DNA from: Aeromonas veronii
GTDB lineage: Bacteria > Pseudomonadota > Gammaproteobacteria > Enterobacterales > Aeromonadaceae
Direction of reading: 5' to 3'
Assembly: GCF_040215105.1 (NCBI RefSeq)
Contig: NZ_CP157875.1
Span: 3,401,501-3,465,500, forward strand
DNA length: 64,000 nucleotides
Position numbers and translations under genes: made by a program. Shown here one piece after another: positions 34,936 through 43,939 of this stretch (its first letter is position 1; each line of letters begins with the position of its first letter). The notes beneath the pieces are model-generated. The model had not been told where the DNA came from, did not search any database, and worked only from the letters and a program-made list of their open reading frames with translations.

Positions 34936-36399
34936 ATGAAAGAGAGCCGCCCACAGAGTGTGCCATCCAGACTCTTCCCACTCTACGCCCTGCTCTGGGT
35001 CACCGCCCTGGTCTGCCTGTTTTCCCTCATCGGCATCTTCACCCGCCCCCCCGAGCTGCTGGCCGCCTTCTGGCCTGCCAATGCGGTTCTGCTCGGCATC
35101 ATGTTGCGCTACCCGCGGCTGGCCTCACCGGCAGGCTGGCTCGGCGGGATCGCAGGCTACCTCATCGCCGCCCTCTTCACCGATGACAGTGCCATCAAGA
35201 CGGCCCTGTTGACCCTGGGCAACCTGGCGGGGGTCGGCGTCGGTTATCTGCTGTTTCGCCGCCTTGATCACGAGGATATCCGCCTCAGACGCCCGACCTC
35301 CATCGTCTATTTGCTGCTGATCACCATTGCCGCCTCCCTCGCCGCCGGCCTGGTCGGCGCCTTCATCAACCCAGTCCTGTTCAGCGGTGACATCCTCTAC
35401 GGACTCGGCTTCTGGTTTGCCAGCGAGCTGGTCAACTACATGGCCATCTTGCCAGTCATCCTGGCCCTGCCCTCGCTCGCCGTCATGACCCGGTGGCGCA
35501 CCGACTTCTATCGGCCAGACATCTCGTGGAGCAAGCTGCTGCCGCTGCTGAGCTTCTTGGCCACCCTGCTGCTGGCCCTGCTGATCGAGGGGCCCGGCTC
35601 CATCGTCTTCCCGGTGCCCGCCCTGCTCTGGTGCGCCGTCAGCTATTCGTTGTTCAGCACCACCCTGCTCTCCCTGTGCTTCAGCACCCTGACCCTGATC
35701 GCGCTCTCCAGCGGCTATCTGACCATCAATCACGACGCCCAGACCCAGTACTGGATGTTCTCGGTCCGCATCGGCCTCATGCTGATCGCCCTCACCCCCC
35801 TCACCGCCGCCAGCATCATGGCCGCCCGCAACGCCCTGCTGAGCAAGATGGAATATCTGGCCCATCACGATCACCTGACCGGCGCCCTCAACCGCACCGG
35901 CTTCTGGCCCCAGGCCCAGACCATGCTGGCGCACCAGGCGCTGCGACAGCAATCCGTCGCGGTCTGCATGCTGGATCTGGACAACTTCAAGCGCATCAAC
36001 GACAACCATGGCCACGAAGCGGGTGATGCCTTGCTCAAGGCCTTCAGCGATACCGTTCGCCAGCACTTGCGCAAGGGGGATCTGTTCGCCCGCCTCGGGG
36101 GGGAGGAGTTTGTGGTGTTGCTGCCGGCGACCACCCGGCCCCAGGCGCTGGAGGTGGTCGAGCGGCTGCGTGAGCAGGTGGCCGCACTGAGCGTCAGGGA
36201 TGAGGACCAGCAGGGGGTCAGCGCCACCGTCAGCATCGGCATCATCTGCCAGCAGGGCGGCCCCTATAGCCTCGACAGACTGCTCTCAGGGGCGGACAAG
36301 GCGCTTTATCAGGCCAAGCGCAACGGCCGCAACCGGGTGGAGCAACATCCCGATGACGAGCAGGATAATCCCGTGCCTACCCGGCCACTCAGCCTCTGA
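34936..36399 (+). CDS. Diguanylate cyclase with MASE1-like membrane sensor
   Basis: 487 residues. The N-terminal half is an integral membrane sensor of about eight helices, with FWPANAVLLGIMLRYPRLA and ASELVNYMAILPVILALP as in MASE1 domains. The GGDEF domain follows, with DHLTGALNRTGFW, a GGEEF active site at residues 388-392 and RKGD five residues before it, a complete RxxD inhibitory site, so c-di-GMP feedback is expected. The start at 34936 follows GAGGAGA; an ATG ten codons upstream has no ribosome site. Confidence 0.88.
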   Translation: MKESRPQSVPSRLFPLYALLWVTALVCLFSLIGIFTRPPELLAAFWPANAVLLGIMLRYPRLASPAGWLGGIAGYLIAALFTDDSAIKTALLTLGNLAGVGVGYLLFRRLDHEDIRLRRPTSIVYLLLITIAASLAAGLVGAFINPVLFSGDILYGLGFWFASELVNYMAILPVILALPSLAVMTRWRTDFYRPDISWSKLLPLLSFLATLLLALLIEGPGSIVFPVPALLWCAVSYSLFSTTLLSLCFSTLTLIALSSGYLTINHDAQTQYWMFSVRIGLMLIALTPLTAASIMAARNALLSKMEYLAHHDHLTGALNRTGFWPQAQTMLAHQALRQQSVAVCMLDLDNFKRINDNHGHEAGDALLKAFSDTVRQHLRKGDLFARLGGEEFVVLLPATTRPQALEVVERLREQVAALSVRDEDQQGVSATVSIGIICQQGGPYSLDRLLSGADKALYQAKRNGRNRVEQHPDDEQDNPVPTRPLSL

Positions 36400-36446
36400 T
36401 CCATTCGGTTGATGGCCTCCTTTACCACAGCATCATCTGCCGCAAT

Positions 36447-37118
36447 TCAACTGGGCAGCGGTTCACACTGCTCAGACAGCATCAACCGCAGGCCCTCGAC
36501 CTCATCCGTGACCTGCACTCGCCGCCAGTCAGGGATCCAGCCGCTCGCCCGGTCATGGTGCAGGCGAGTTCCCCCGACCTGCACCACCCGGCAACCGGCC
36601 TGCAAAGCGCTGGCGATGCCCGCCGGTGCGTCCTCGAACACCAGGCAATCGGCGGGATCCAGACCAAGGCGGGTGGCTGCCAGCAGATAGGGCTCGGGAT
36701 CCGGTTTGCCCCGCACCACGTCATCCCCACCCACCATCAACCCCGGCTGCGGCAGGCCGGCATCGGTGAGTCGACCCCGAGCCACCCGCTTGCTGGCGGA
36801 GGTGACCAGGGCCCAGCGAGCGGCGGGCAGGCCATGGAGCAGGGCGCTCACTCCCTCGATGGGTTCGGCCACGCCCCCGTGTCGCAACTCCAGCTCATCC
36901 AGCCGCGCCATCTCCTGCTCCATGTCCAGCCAGGGCGCCAGCGCCTCGATGATCTCCCTGGCCCGCACGCCGTGGCACATGGCGAGCACGGGCTCGGGCG
37001 CCAGCCCGTGGTGCTGGCACCACTGTCGCCATACGGTCTCCACGCCTGCGGTCGACTTGATCAGGGTGCCATCCATGTCCAGCAGCAGGGCCTTGGCCCG
37101 CAGCACGATGACACTCAT
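36447..37118 (-). CDS. HAD-superfamily sugar phosphatase, HxpA/YfbT-like
   Basis: 223 residues. HAD motifs are all visible: I, LLLDMDGTLIKS (nucleophile and acid Asp); II, LVTSASKRVARGRL; III/IV, RGKPDPEPYLLAATRLG and CLVFEDAPAGIASAL. ETVWRQWCQHHGLAPEPVLAMCHG matches the cap of E. coli YfbT (HxpA), which hydrolyses hexitol and sugar phosphates. Its start overlaps the stop of a small upstream gene (ATGA, 37115-37118), and the unit is divergent from a LysR gene that may control it. Confidence 0.85.
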   Translation of the reverse strand: MSVIVLRAKALLLDMDGTLIKSTAGVETVWRQWCQHHGLAPEPVLAMCHGVRAREIIEALAPWLDMEQEMARLDELELRHGGVAEPIEGVSALLHGLPAARWALVTSASKRVARGRLTDAGLPQPGLMVGGDDVVRGKPDPEPYLLAATRLGLDPADCLVFEDAPAGIASALQAGCRVVQVGGTRLHHDRASGWIPDWRRVQVTDEVEGLRLMLSEQCEPLPS

Positions 37119-37360
37119 GTCGTCGCCCCCGCCAGCACGGGGTCGACACCGGACAGCGAAGTGACCAACGCCTGCCGCTGGGCCCTCCCCTCGTAACAGG
37201 CCAGGGCCTGCTCGGTGTCGCTCGCCCACACCAGTAGGGGAGCGACCACGAAGCCTTGCGACAACAGGCTGGTCAACAGCTCCCCCGTCTCGGCCGCCGC
37301 CAGCGGCTGGGCCATGATGAGGCTGCCCTTGATTAAAAACAGATAGCGTTCGCTTTGCAT
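37115..37360 (-). CDS. Small protein coupled to the HAD phosphatase gene
   Basis: 81 residues, not recognised. It starts MQSERYLFLIKGSLIMAQPL and ends DPVLAGATT. It has no membrane helix or signal peptide, and a predicted mixed alpha/beta content. Reality is supported by a good AGGAG ribosome site before the ATG at 37360 and by a four-base overlap of its stop with the phosphatase start, so the phosphatase is translated by coupling. I would expect a partner or regulator of the phosphatase, but nothing in the sequence proves it. Confidence 0.6.
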   Translation of the reverse strand: MQSERYLFLIKGSLIMAQPLAAAETGELLTSLLSQGFVVAPLLVWASDTEQALACYEGRAQRQALVTSLSGVDPVLAGATT

Positions 37361-37458
37361 GGTGTGACTCCTCGTTCCCCGTTCAGGCCGACCTCCGGCC
37401 CGCTGCGACACCATTAGAACAAGGCAAATAGATAATTTATAATCACTAAATCGCCACA

Positions 37459-37471
37459 TTTGATAATCAAA
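37459..37471. promoter_or_regulatory. LysR-type operator (T-N11-A palindrome)
   Basis: TTTGATAATCAAA is a perfect inverted repeat of the T-N11-A form. It lies just downstream of a TATAAT (37438-37443) on the lysR strand and about 105 bp from the start of the divergent small gene, suited to autorepression and control of the divergent unit. Confidence 0.6.
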
Positions 37472-37495
37472 CGGAATGGATAACCAAACGGAATG
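37462..37495 (+). repeat. 17-bp tandem duplication ending in the lysR start codon
   Basis: GATAATCAAACGGAATG (37462-37478) is followed directly by GATAACCAAACGGAATG (37479-37495), one mismatch. The second copy ends with the lysR ATG. The ATG of the first copy opens a six-codon frame (MDNQTE) whose TGA overlaps the lysR ATG as ATGA. Confidence 0.85.
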
Positions 37496-38392
37496 AAATT
37501 CGATCTGAGGCAGTTGCACGCATTCGTGACCCTGGCGGAGACGGCCAACTACCGGGAGGCCGCCAACCGGCTGTTCATCACCCAGCCGGCGCTCACCAAG
37601 CAGATCCAGGGACTGGAGCTGGCCCTTGGTAGCACCTTGTTCAACCGGGGTCGCCACGGCGCCGAGCTGACCGCCATCGGCGTGCAGCTGCTCAGCCAGG
37701 CCCTCGCCTTGGTCGATCATGGCAGGGAGTTCGAACGCCATGCCCTGGCGCTGGCGAGCGGCCTCGCCGGACGGCTCAAGATGGGATTCGGCCTGTCGAG
37801 CTTCGTGCTGGCGCCCTCCCTGGTGGCCCGCTTCAAGCAGCAGGTTCCCGAGGTGATGGTACATCTGCAGGACATGCCCTCCGCCATCCAGCACGAGATG
37901 CTGCTCTCCGGCCAGTTGCAGGTCGGTTTCATGCGAAGGCCGCAGGCGCCACAGCTGCACGAACACAGGTTGCTGACGGACAGCCTGGTGCTGGCGGTCC
38001 CCACCCAGCTGATAGGGCCGGATCCCGCCGCCTTCGAGGTGGAGAAGGCGCTGGTAGAGCAACCCCTGCTGCAGATGGTGGGCCATCGTTGCCCCGGCCT
38101 CACCCAGCAGATCGCCAACTACCTCGGCGCCAACCGGCTGACCGGCGTCATTCAGGAGGCGGAGGACATCCAGACCCTGGTGGCCCTGGTCGCCGCCGGG
38201 ATCGGCAACGCCATCCTGCCCCGCAGCGTCAGCTTTATCGCCGGGCCTGACGTCACCCTCTACCCCCTCTTCGGCCCCTATTCACAGTGGGGAATCAGCC
38301 TGGTGTGGAATTCGACCTTCGCCGATCCCATCCGGGATCAGTTTCTGGCGCTGGTCAAGGCGGCCCACCCGCAGATCAGATCTGCCACCTGA
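37493..38392 (+). CDS. LysR-family transcriptional regulator
   Basis: 299 residues. The N-terminal winged helix (MKFDLRQLHAFVTLAETANYREAANRLFITQPALTKQI is the family signature region) is followed by an effector-binding domain with two lobes (GRLKMGFGLSSFVLAPSLV; ALVAAGIGNAILPRSV). It is divergent from the small protein/HAD phosphatase unit and probably regulates it. The ribosome site is weak (ACGGA), and a six-codon open frame in the duplicated leader overlaps the start. A heptamer repeat begins at the stop codon. Confidence 0.88.
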   Translation: MKFDLRQLHAFVTLAETANYREAANRLFITQPALTKQIQGLELALGSTLFNRGRHGAELTAIGVQLLSQALALVDHGREFERHALALASGLAGRLKMGFGLSSFVLAPSLVARFKQQVPEVMVHLQDMPSAIQHEMLLSGQLQVGFMRRPQAPQLHEHRLLTDSLVLAVPTQLIGPDPAAFEVEKALVEQPLLQMVGHRCPGLTQQIANYLGANRLTGVIQEAEDIQTLVALVAAGIGNAILPRSVSFIAGPDVTLYPLFGPYSQWGISLVWNSTFADPIRDQFLALVKAAHPQIRSAT

Positions 38393-38422
38393 GGCATGAG
38401 GCATGAGGCATGAGGCATGAGG
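38390..38422 (+). repeat. TGAGGCA heptamer tandem repeat
   Basis: Four exact copies plus five bases, starting with the lysR stop codon. Because the first TGA ends translation, changes in copy number would not alter the protein. Likely prone to slippage and useful as a typing marker. Confidence 0.9.
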
Positions 38423-38507
38423 ACTCTGCCATTGCGGCCACTCTCGTCAATCAAACAGGTCAGTCAGCCCAGGTCGGCTGACCGTTTCTCCCGCGAGCCT
38501 GGGTCGC

Positions 38508-39176
38508 TCAGTGGCCACACCACTGGCTTTCGCAGGGAATGCCGTTGCCTCTGCCGTGGCCATCCATCTTGGTATTGGGGCAATTTTGCAAAAACCAGGT
38601 GGCCTCCTCGCACGAGGTCATCTGGGAGCAGTACTGCCTGCCGTCGCATTGTTTGATAAAGGTGGGAGCCGACGGGGCGCTATCGAAAGCATTGACCTCA
38701 GCACTCATGGGCGAGGAAGCCGGCAGGGGGGAGGGTGACTCGACCGAGAAGCGGGAATAGAGGGAAAACAGGCCCGCCAGCACCAGCAGGGGGATCAGCT
38801 TGCCCCGCCAGTTGCTCTTGCGCCTGTAGGTGGGACGGGGCCGCGCCGTCGCTGGTGCAGTGACCCTGACCGACTCGTTGCGCCGCGGCGCCGATCGTTC
38901 TGGGGCGGGGGTGAAGCCATCGGCAAGGGACAGGGGCCGCTCGGGGAAGAACACCTGCTGGGCGCAGGGCTTGCCGTCCTTGCCGGTCCCGAGCAGATAA
39001 GAGACTCGCTCCCCCACCTTGGGGGGCCCGCCATCATGGTTGAGCGCCGAGGCGTGCACGAAGAGATCCGGCGTCCCTTGCGCCTCGCTGCCCACCCCCT
39101 GGGCCCCCGACTCCGGCTTGATAAAGCCAAAGCCCCGCGACGCGTTCCAACTCACTATCCTGCCCTGATAACGCAT
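38508..39176 (-). CDS. Cold-shock domain / membrane helix / Excalibur fusion protein
   Basis: 222 residues in three parts. Residues 1-80 form a cold-shock domain with RNP1-like ASRGFGFIKPE and RNP2-like DLFVHASAL. A basic Pro/Arg linker and one membrane helix (KLIPLLVLAGLFSLYSRF, about 128-145) follow. The C-terminus is an Excalibur-type domain with CDGRQYCSQMTSCEEATWF and a DxDGHGxGxxCE-like calcium loop (KMDGHGRGNGIPCES). The nucleic-acid-binding part would be cytosolic and the Excalibur part periplasmic. Role unknown. Confidence 0.82.
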   Translation of the reverse strand: MRYQGRIVSWNASRGFGFIKPESGAQGVGSEAQGTPDLFVHASALNHDGGPPKVGERVSYLLGTGKDGKPCAQQVFFPERPLSLADGFTPAPERSAPRRNESVRVTAPATARPRPTYRRKSNWRGKLIPLLVLAGLFSLYSRFSVESPSPLPASSPMSAEVNAFDSAPSAPTFIKQCDGRQYCSQMTSCEEATWFLQNCPNTKMDGHGRGNGIPCESQWCGH

Positions 39177-39282
39177 GTCCTCATCCTTGTGGTCAGCGGT
39201 GTGTCACCATGTTGCCCGAAATGCGCGCGGTATCAATAGCCGCCGTGCCGTTTCAGACCAACAGGGCGGGACAGGGGCGGCC

Positions 39283-39849
39283 TCAGCTCAGCTGATCCAC
39301 CTTGATGATCTCGGCGATGCGCCCAAGCTGGCGCAAGGAGCCGTGATGATCCATGGCATCGGCGGCGGCGCAGGCGTCCTCCAGAATGGTGATGGCGTAA
39401 TCCCTGTCGTGTCCATCCCGGGTGGCGGCCTGGATGGCCCAGCTGGTGCTGACCCCGCACAGATAGAGGTGATCGATCCGGTTGGCCCGCAGGGCAGGCT
39501 CCAGCGCCGTGCCGTAGAAGGGGCTGACCCTCGGCTTGGTCAGCACCAGATCGCCGGGCTGCACATCCAGCTCGGGGTGAAAGTCGGTGCCGCTGCCCGC
39601 CAGCGACAGGGCGCCAAACTGCTTGGCCCGCCCGAACATGGGGGAGTCCTTCGGCTGCAACTGGTAACCGGCGTCGAAGCCCACCTTGATGAGGATCACC
39701 AGCCAGCCCTGGGCCCGAGCATGGGCCAGCGCCTGATTGGCGTGAGCGATGGCATCCTGCTCCACCACATGGGCCGCCGAGGCGGCGATGCGCCCGTCCG
39801 GGTGCGCGATGTCGTTGATAAAGTCGATGACCAGCAGTGCCTTGTTCAT
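39283..39849 (-). CDS. Isochorismatase-fold hydrolase-like protein lacking the usual Cys
   Basis: 188 residues, alpha/beta fold of the cysteine hydrolase/isochorismatase family. The catalytic Asp (LLVIDFINDI) and Lys (LVLTKPRVSPF) are present. At the nucleophile position, where relatives have GVxTxxC, this protein reads CGVSTSWAIQAA, with Ala in place of Cys. True isochorismatases also lack that Cys, so hydrolysis of another bond is possible, but a plain amidase role is doubtful. Start at 39849 after GGGAG. Monocistronic as far as can be seen. Confidence 0.75.
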   Translation of the reverse strand: MNKALLVIDFINDIAHPDGRIAASAAHVVEQDAIAHANQALAHARAQGWLVILIKVGFDAGYQLQPKDSPMFGRAKQFGALSLAGSGTDFHPELDVQPGDLVLTKPRVSPFYGTALEPALRANRIDHLYLCGVSTSWAIQAATRDGHDRDYAITILEDACAAADAMDHHGSLRQLGRIAEIIKVDQLS

Positions 39850-40001
39850 GATGTGCTCCCGTATGGTGAGATATCGTTCAGCCCTCGCGTCTGCTGACAT
39901 CATCAGCGGCGCGGCCTGCAGCCATATAAAACACTAAATCCATCAATCCTTAAGACTTATAATTCACCAAATGCAAATAAAACAGTGGAACTCACTGCCA
40001 T

Positions 40002-41165
40002 CTAGACCAGCCCCAGCGCATAGCGCAGCGCCATCTCCTTGAGGGGGCCCGCCTTGTCCGCCAGACTGAGCGCCAGGTTGCGAGCAAAGCGCAGCGGCCC
40101 AATCTCGTTGCTGAAGACCCCGTAGAAGAGATCCATCCCCGACTGCATCAGCAGGTTGTCCGGACGACGGCGACGCGCGTAGCGTTCGGCCAGCGCCATC
40201 TCATGCCAGTCGCTTCCCGCCCTGGCGAGCAGTTCCACCCAGCAGGCCACATCCTTGAAACCGAGGTTGACCCCCTGCCCCGCCAGGGGATTGATGGTGT
40301 GGGCCGCATCCCCGAGCAGCACCACCCGGCCGGCGTGATAGTCGTTGGCGTGGCGGCGCACCAGGGGAAAACTGCCTTTACCGGTGACGGTGAAGCCGCC
40401 GAGCCGGGCCGGGAAGTGGCGACGCACCTCGGCGGTCAGTGCCTCGTTGCTCATGGCCGAGAGGGCGCGGATCCGGGCCGGACTGTCGTACCACACCAGG
40501 GAGCCGTGCTGGCCGGGCAGCGGCAGGAAGGCACGCGGGCCGCTCGGGGTGAACTGCTGCCAGGTGATGTCTTCTTGCGCAAAGTCGGTGTCGATATTGA
40601 TCAGCATGCAGTGCTGGCGGTACTCGAAGCGTGACACGCCGATGCCGGCGAGCCGACGGGTGTGGGATTCAGCACCGTCACAGGCCAGCACCCAGCGCGC
40701 CCGCAACTCGGTGCCATCATCCAGCAGCAGGGTCGCGTGCTCACTCTCCTGGGTGAGGCGCTGCACCGCCGCCGGGGTATGGGTCTGGATGTTGGGAAAA
40801 TCGTCCATTCTGTTGAGCAGGGCGAGCTGCACCAGTCGATTCTCGATGATGTAGCCAAGCTGGGGCAGCCCCAGGGTGGCGGCATCGAAGCGGGTGGCAA
40901 AGCCGTCCAGCTCCCAGGTCTCCAGCCGGCGATAGGGGCACAGCCGCATCTGCTGCAATGCCTGCCAGGCCCCCGCCTGGGCCAGCAGGCCCACCGAGGC
41001 CTGACTGATGGCGGAGACCCGCAGATCCAGCGGCTGCTCGGGGGCATAGGGCTCGGGCAACCGGGTCTCGATGACCCGAACGGAGAGCCCCTCTGCCGCC
41101 AGCAGGCAGGCGGTGGCGGCCCCCACCATGCCCGCGCCGACGATGGCGATATCGCAATGTTCCAT
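40002..41165 (-). CDS. ubiF: Ubiquinone-biosynthesis FAD monooxygenase
   Basis: Flavin hydroxylase of ubiquinone synthesis (C6 hydroxylation of the benzoquinol ring). 387 residues. The FAD motif IAIVGAGMVGAATACLL is at the N-terminus, the DG-like motif is LACDGAESHTRR, and the second flavin motif is VVLLGDAAHTINPLAGQGVN. The UbiH/UbiF/UbiI relatives look alike; the divergent position next to miaB, as in E. coli, favours UbiF. Start at 41165 after AGGAAG. Confidence 0.87.
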   Translation of the reverse strand: MEHCDIAIVGAGMVGAATACLLAAEGLSVRVIETRLPEPYAPEQPLDLRVSAISQASVGLLAQAGAWQALQQMRLCPYRRLETWELDGFATRFDAATLGLPQLGYIIENRLVQLALLNRMDDFPNIQTHTPAAVQRLTQESEHATLLLDDGTELRARWVLACDGAESHTRRLAGIGVSRFEYRQHCMLINIDTDFAQEDITWQQFTPSGPRAFLPLPGQHGSLVWYDSPARIRALSAMSNEALTAEVRRHFPARLGGFTVTGKGSFPLVRRHANDYHAGRVVLLGDAAHTINPLAGQGVNLGFKDVACWVELLARAGSDWHEMALAERYARRRRPDNLLMQSGMDLFYGVFSNEIGPLRFARNLALSLADKAGPLKEMALRYALGLV

Positions 41166-41342
41166 GACGTACTTCCTGAAATGGGCGCCCCGCAAACCCA
41201 CGGCGGGGCTAAACCGAATGGAGGCATGATAGCGCAAGGAGGGGGGATAAACAGTGAGAGAAGCGGCGAATTGCCGTGCCCAATCAGAGACAAAGCCACT
41301 GTTGGCGCGGCCAGCCAGCCCATGGGCCTGCCGGATATTAAC

Positions 41343-41371
41343 TAGTCAGCCCCGCCATTGCGGAGTAAAAT
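41343..41371 (+). promoter_or_regulatory. Candidate promoter of miaB-ybeZ-ybeY
   Basis: TAGTCA (41343-41348), 17-base spacer, TAAAAT (41366-41371), 48 bp before the miaB ATG. Confidence 0.5.
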
Positions 41372-41418
41372 GCCCGGTCCTTTGACCCCGTCGATAGCAA
41401 AAACAGTCAAGAGTAGCG

Positions 41419-42852
41419 ATGAGCAAGAAACTTCATATCAAGACCTGGGGCTGCCAGATGAACGAGTACGACTCGTCCAAGATGGCGGACCTGTTGGACG
41501 CCAGCCATGGTTATCAGCTGACCGAGGAGCCCGCAGAGGCGGACGTCCTGCTGCTGAACACCTGTTCCATCCGCGAGAAGGCCCAGGAGAAGGTGTTCCA
41601 CCTGCTCGGTCGCTGGAAGAAGCTCAAGGCCAAGAAACCGGGTCTGGTGATCGGGGTTGGCGGCTGCGTCGCCTCCCAGGAAGGGGATAACCTGAGAAAA
41701 CGCGCCCCCTACGTGGACATCGTGTTTGGCCCCCAGACTCTCCATCGCCTGCCCGCCATGATCAAGCAGGTGCAGGAGGGCCATGGCGCCCAGGTGGACA
41801 TCGCCTTCCCCGAGATAGAGAAGTTCGACAACCTGCCGGAACCGCGCGCCGAGGGGGCCACCGCCTTCGTCTCCATCATGGAGGGCTGCTCCAAGTACTG
41901 CTCCTTCTGCGTGGTGCCTTACACCCGTGGTGAAGAGGTGAGCCGGCCGCTGGACGACGTGCTCTACGAAATCGCCCAGCTCGCCCAGCAGGGGGTGCGC
42001 GAGGTCAACCTGCTCGGCCAGAACGTCAACGCCTATCGCGGCCCGACCTTCGAGGGGGATGACTGCACCTTCGCCGAGCTGCTCAGACTGGTGGCCGCCA
42101 TCGACGGCATCGACCGCATTCGCTACACCACCAGCCACCCCATCGAGTTCACCGACGACATCATCGAGGTCTATCGGGATACCCCCGAGGTGGTCAGCTT
42201 CCTGCACCTGCCGGTGCAAAGCGGCTCGGATCGCATCCTGACCATGATGAAGCGTCCCCACACCGTGTTGGAGTACAAGTCCAAGATCCGTCGCCTGCGT
42301 CGCGTGCGCCCCGACATCACCATGAGCTCGGACTTCATCGTCGGCTTCCCGAACGAGACCGACGAGGACTTCGAGGCCACCATGAAGCTTATCGAGGAGA
42401 TCAACTTCGACATGAGCTTCAGCTTCATCTACAGCCCGCGCCCCGGCACTCCGGCCGCGGATCTGCCGGACGATGTGGACATGGAGGTGAAGAAGGCTCG
42501 CCTCACCCGGCTGCAGAACCAGATCAACCACCAGTCCATGCTCATCGGCCGCGCCATGCTGGGTTCGGTGCAGCGCATCCTGGTGGAAGGGCCCTCCAAG
42601 ATGGATCCCATGCAGCTCTCTGGCCGCACCGAGAACAACCGGGTGGTCAACTTCGAGGGCTCCCACCGCCTCATCGGCGGCTTCGCCGACGTGGAGATCA
42701 CCGACGTGCGCCCCTTCTCCCTGCGCGGCCGTTTCATCCGCGGCGAGGACGAGATGAACCTGCGCATCGCCACGGCGCCGAGCGAGATCCTGGCCCGTCG
42801 CCCCGACAACGTCCCCGATCCCCTGGGCGTTGCGGCCTTCACTCCCCATTAA
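41419..42852 (+). CDS. miaB: tRNA-2-methylthio-N6-dimethylallyladenosine synthase
   Basis: Radical SAM methylthiotransferase acting on A37 of tRNAs that read U-starting codons. 477 residues (474 in E. coli). The N-terminal UPF0004 domain has Cys12 ([11 protein letters not shown]), Cys49 ([10 protein letters not shown]) and a third Cys in GVGGCVA for the auxiliary cluster. The radical SAM motif is C157-SKY-C161-SF-C164, and a C-terminal TRAM domain follows ([13 protein letters not shown] on). First gene of the ybe block. Confidence 0.97.
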   Translation: MSKKLHIKTWGCQMNEYDSSKMADLLDASHGYQLTEEPAEADVLLLNTCSIREKAQEKVFHLLGRWKKLKAKKPGLVIGVGGCVASQEGDNLRKRAPYVDIVFGPQTLHRLPAMIKQVQEGHGAQVDIAFPEIEKFDNLPEPRAEGATAFVSIMEGCSKYCSFCVVPYTRGEEVSRPLDDVLYEIAQLAQQGVREVNLLGQNVNAYRGPTFEGDDCTFAELLRLVAAIDGIDRIRYTTSHPIEFTDDIIEVYRDTPEVVSFLHLPVQSGSDRILTMMKRPHTVLEYKSKIRRLRRVRPDITMSSDFIVGFPNETDEDFEATMKLIEEINFDMSFSFIYSPRPGTPAADLPDDVDMEVKKARLTRLQNQINHQSMLIGRAMLGSVQRILVEGPSKMDPMQLSGRTENNRVVNFEGSHRLIGGFADVEITDVRPFSLRGRFIRGEDEMNLRIATAPSEILARRPDNVPDPLGVAAFTPH

Positions 42853-42895
42853 TCGCCCTTCCCCTGCGGGGGAAGCGCCTTGAGACGAGGTCAAC

Positions 42896-43939
42896 TTGAG
42901 CCGACATATCGCGACCCTGAACCTGCACCTTGAACCCGCCGACAACCAGCGGCTGGCCAGCCTGTGCGGACCCTTCGACGACAATCTCAAGCAGCTGGAG
43001 CGTCGCCTCGGCGTCGAGATCAGCTACCGTGACAACCACTTCCAGCTGCTCGGCAAGCAGGCGCAGATCGATGCCGCCGCCGTCATCCTCAAGCATCTCT
43101 ATGTGGAAACCCAGCCCCTCAAGGGCGGCAAGGTGAGCGACATCACCCCGGAGATGGTGCACCTGGCGGTGCAGGAGTCCCGGGTATTGGAGCAGAACGA
43201 GGAAGAGGCCCCCAGCCTGCCCTATGGCAAGGAGGTCACCGTCAAGACCAAGCGTGGCCTCATCAAGCCGAGGAGCCCGAACCAGGCCCAGTACATCGCC
43301 AATATAGTGCGTCACGACATCAGCTTCGGCATCGGCCCGGCCGGTACCGGCAAGACCTATCTGGCGGTGGCCGCCGCGGTGGACGCCCTGGAGCGCCAGG
43401 AGATCCGCCGCATTCTGCTGACCCGTCCGGCGGTGGAAGCGGGCGAAAAGCTCGGCTTCCTGCCGGGCGATCTCTCCCAGAAGGTGGATCCTTACCTGCG
43501 CCCCCTCTACGACGCCCTGTTCGAGATGCTGGGCTTCGAGCGGGTGGAGAAGCTGATGGAGCGCAACATCATCGAGGTGGCGCCGCTTGCCTACATGCGC
43601 GGTCGCACCCTGAACGATGCCTTCATCATTCTGGATGAGGCTCAGAACACCACCACGGAACAGATGAAGATGTTCCTGACCCGCATCGGCTTCAACTCCA
43701 AGGCGGTGGTCACCGGCGACATCACCCAGGTGGATCTGCCCCGCAGCACCAAGTCCGGTCTTCGCCACGCCCTGGAAGTGCTGCAGGGGGTCGATGGCCT
43801 CTCCTTCAACTTCTTCGAGTCCAAAGACGTGGTGCGTCACCCCGTAGTGGCCCGCATCGTGCAGGCCTACGAGGCGTTCGACGCCCAACAGGCAGCCGAC
43901 AAGGCCGCCACCCACATCAAGCAAGAGAATGCCCAATGA
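42896..43939 (+). CDS. ybeZ: PhoH-family ATPase YbeZ
   Basis: NTPase of 347 residues tied to the rRNA-maturation nuclease YbeY, encoded next. An N-terminal KH-like region ([28 protein letters not shown]) precedes the PhoH core with Walker A GPAGTGKT (147-154) and Walker [11 protein letters not shown]. It starts with TTG at 42896, preceded by GACGAGG, and this gives an N-terminus like that of E. coli YbeZ; no in-frame ATG lies nearby. It overlaps ybeY as ATGA. Confidence 0.92.
   Translation: MSRHIATLNLHLEPADNQRLASLCGPFDDNLKQLERRLGVEISYRDNHFQLLGKQAQIDAAAVILKHLYVETQPLKGGKVSDITPEMVHLAVQESRVLEQNEEEAPSLPYGKEVTVKTKRGLIKPRSPNQAQYIANIVRHDISFGIGPAGTGKTYLAVAAAVDALERQEIRRILLTRPAVEAGEKLGFLPGDLSQKVDPYLRPLYDALFEMLGFERVEKLMERNIIEVAPLAYMRGRTLNDAFIILDEAQNTTTEQMKMFLTRIGFNSKAVVTGDITQVDLPRSTKSGLRHALEVLQGVDGLSFNFFESKDVVRHPVVARIVQAYEAFDAQQAADKAATHIKQENAQ

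Noticed and set aside
38390..38422. Heptamer array as a CRISPR
   Set aside because: Units are directly adjacent without spacers and far too short.
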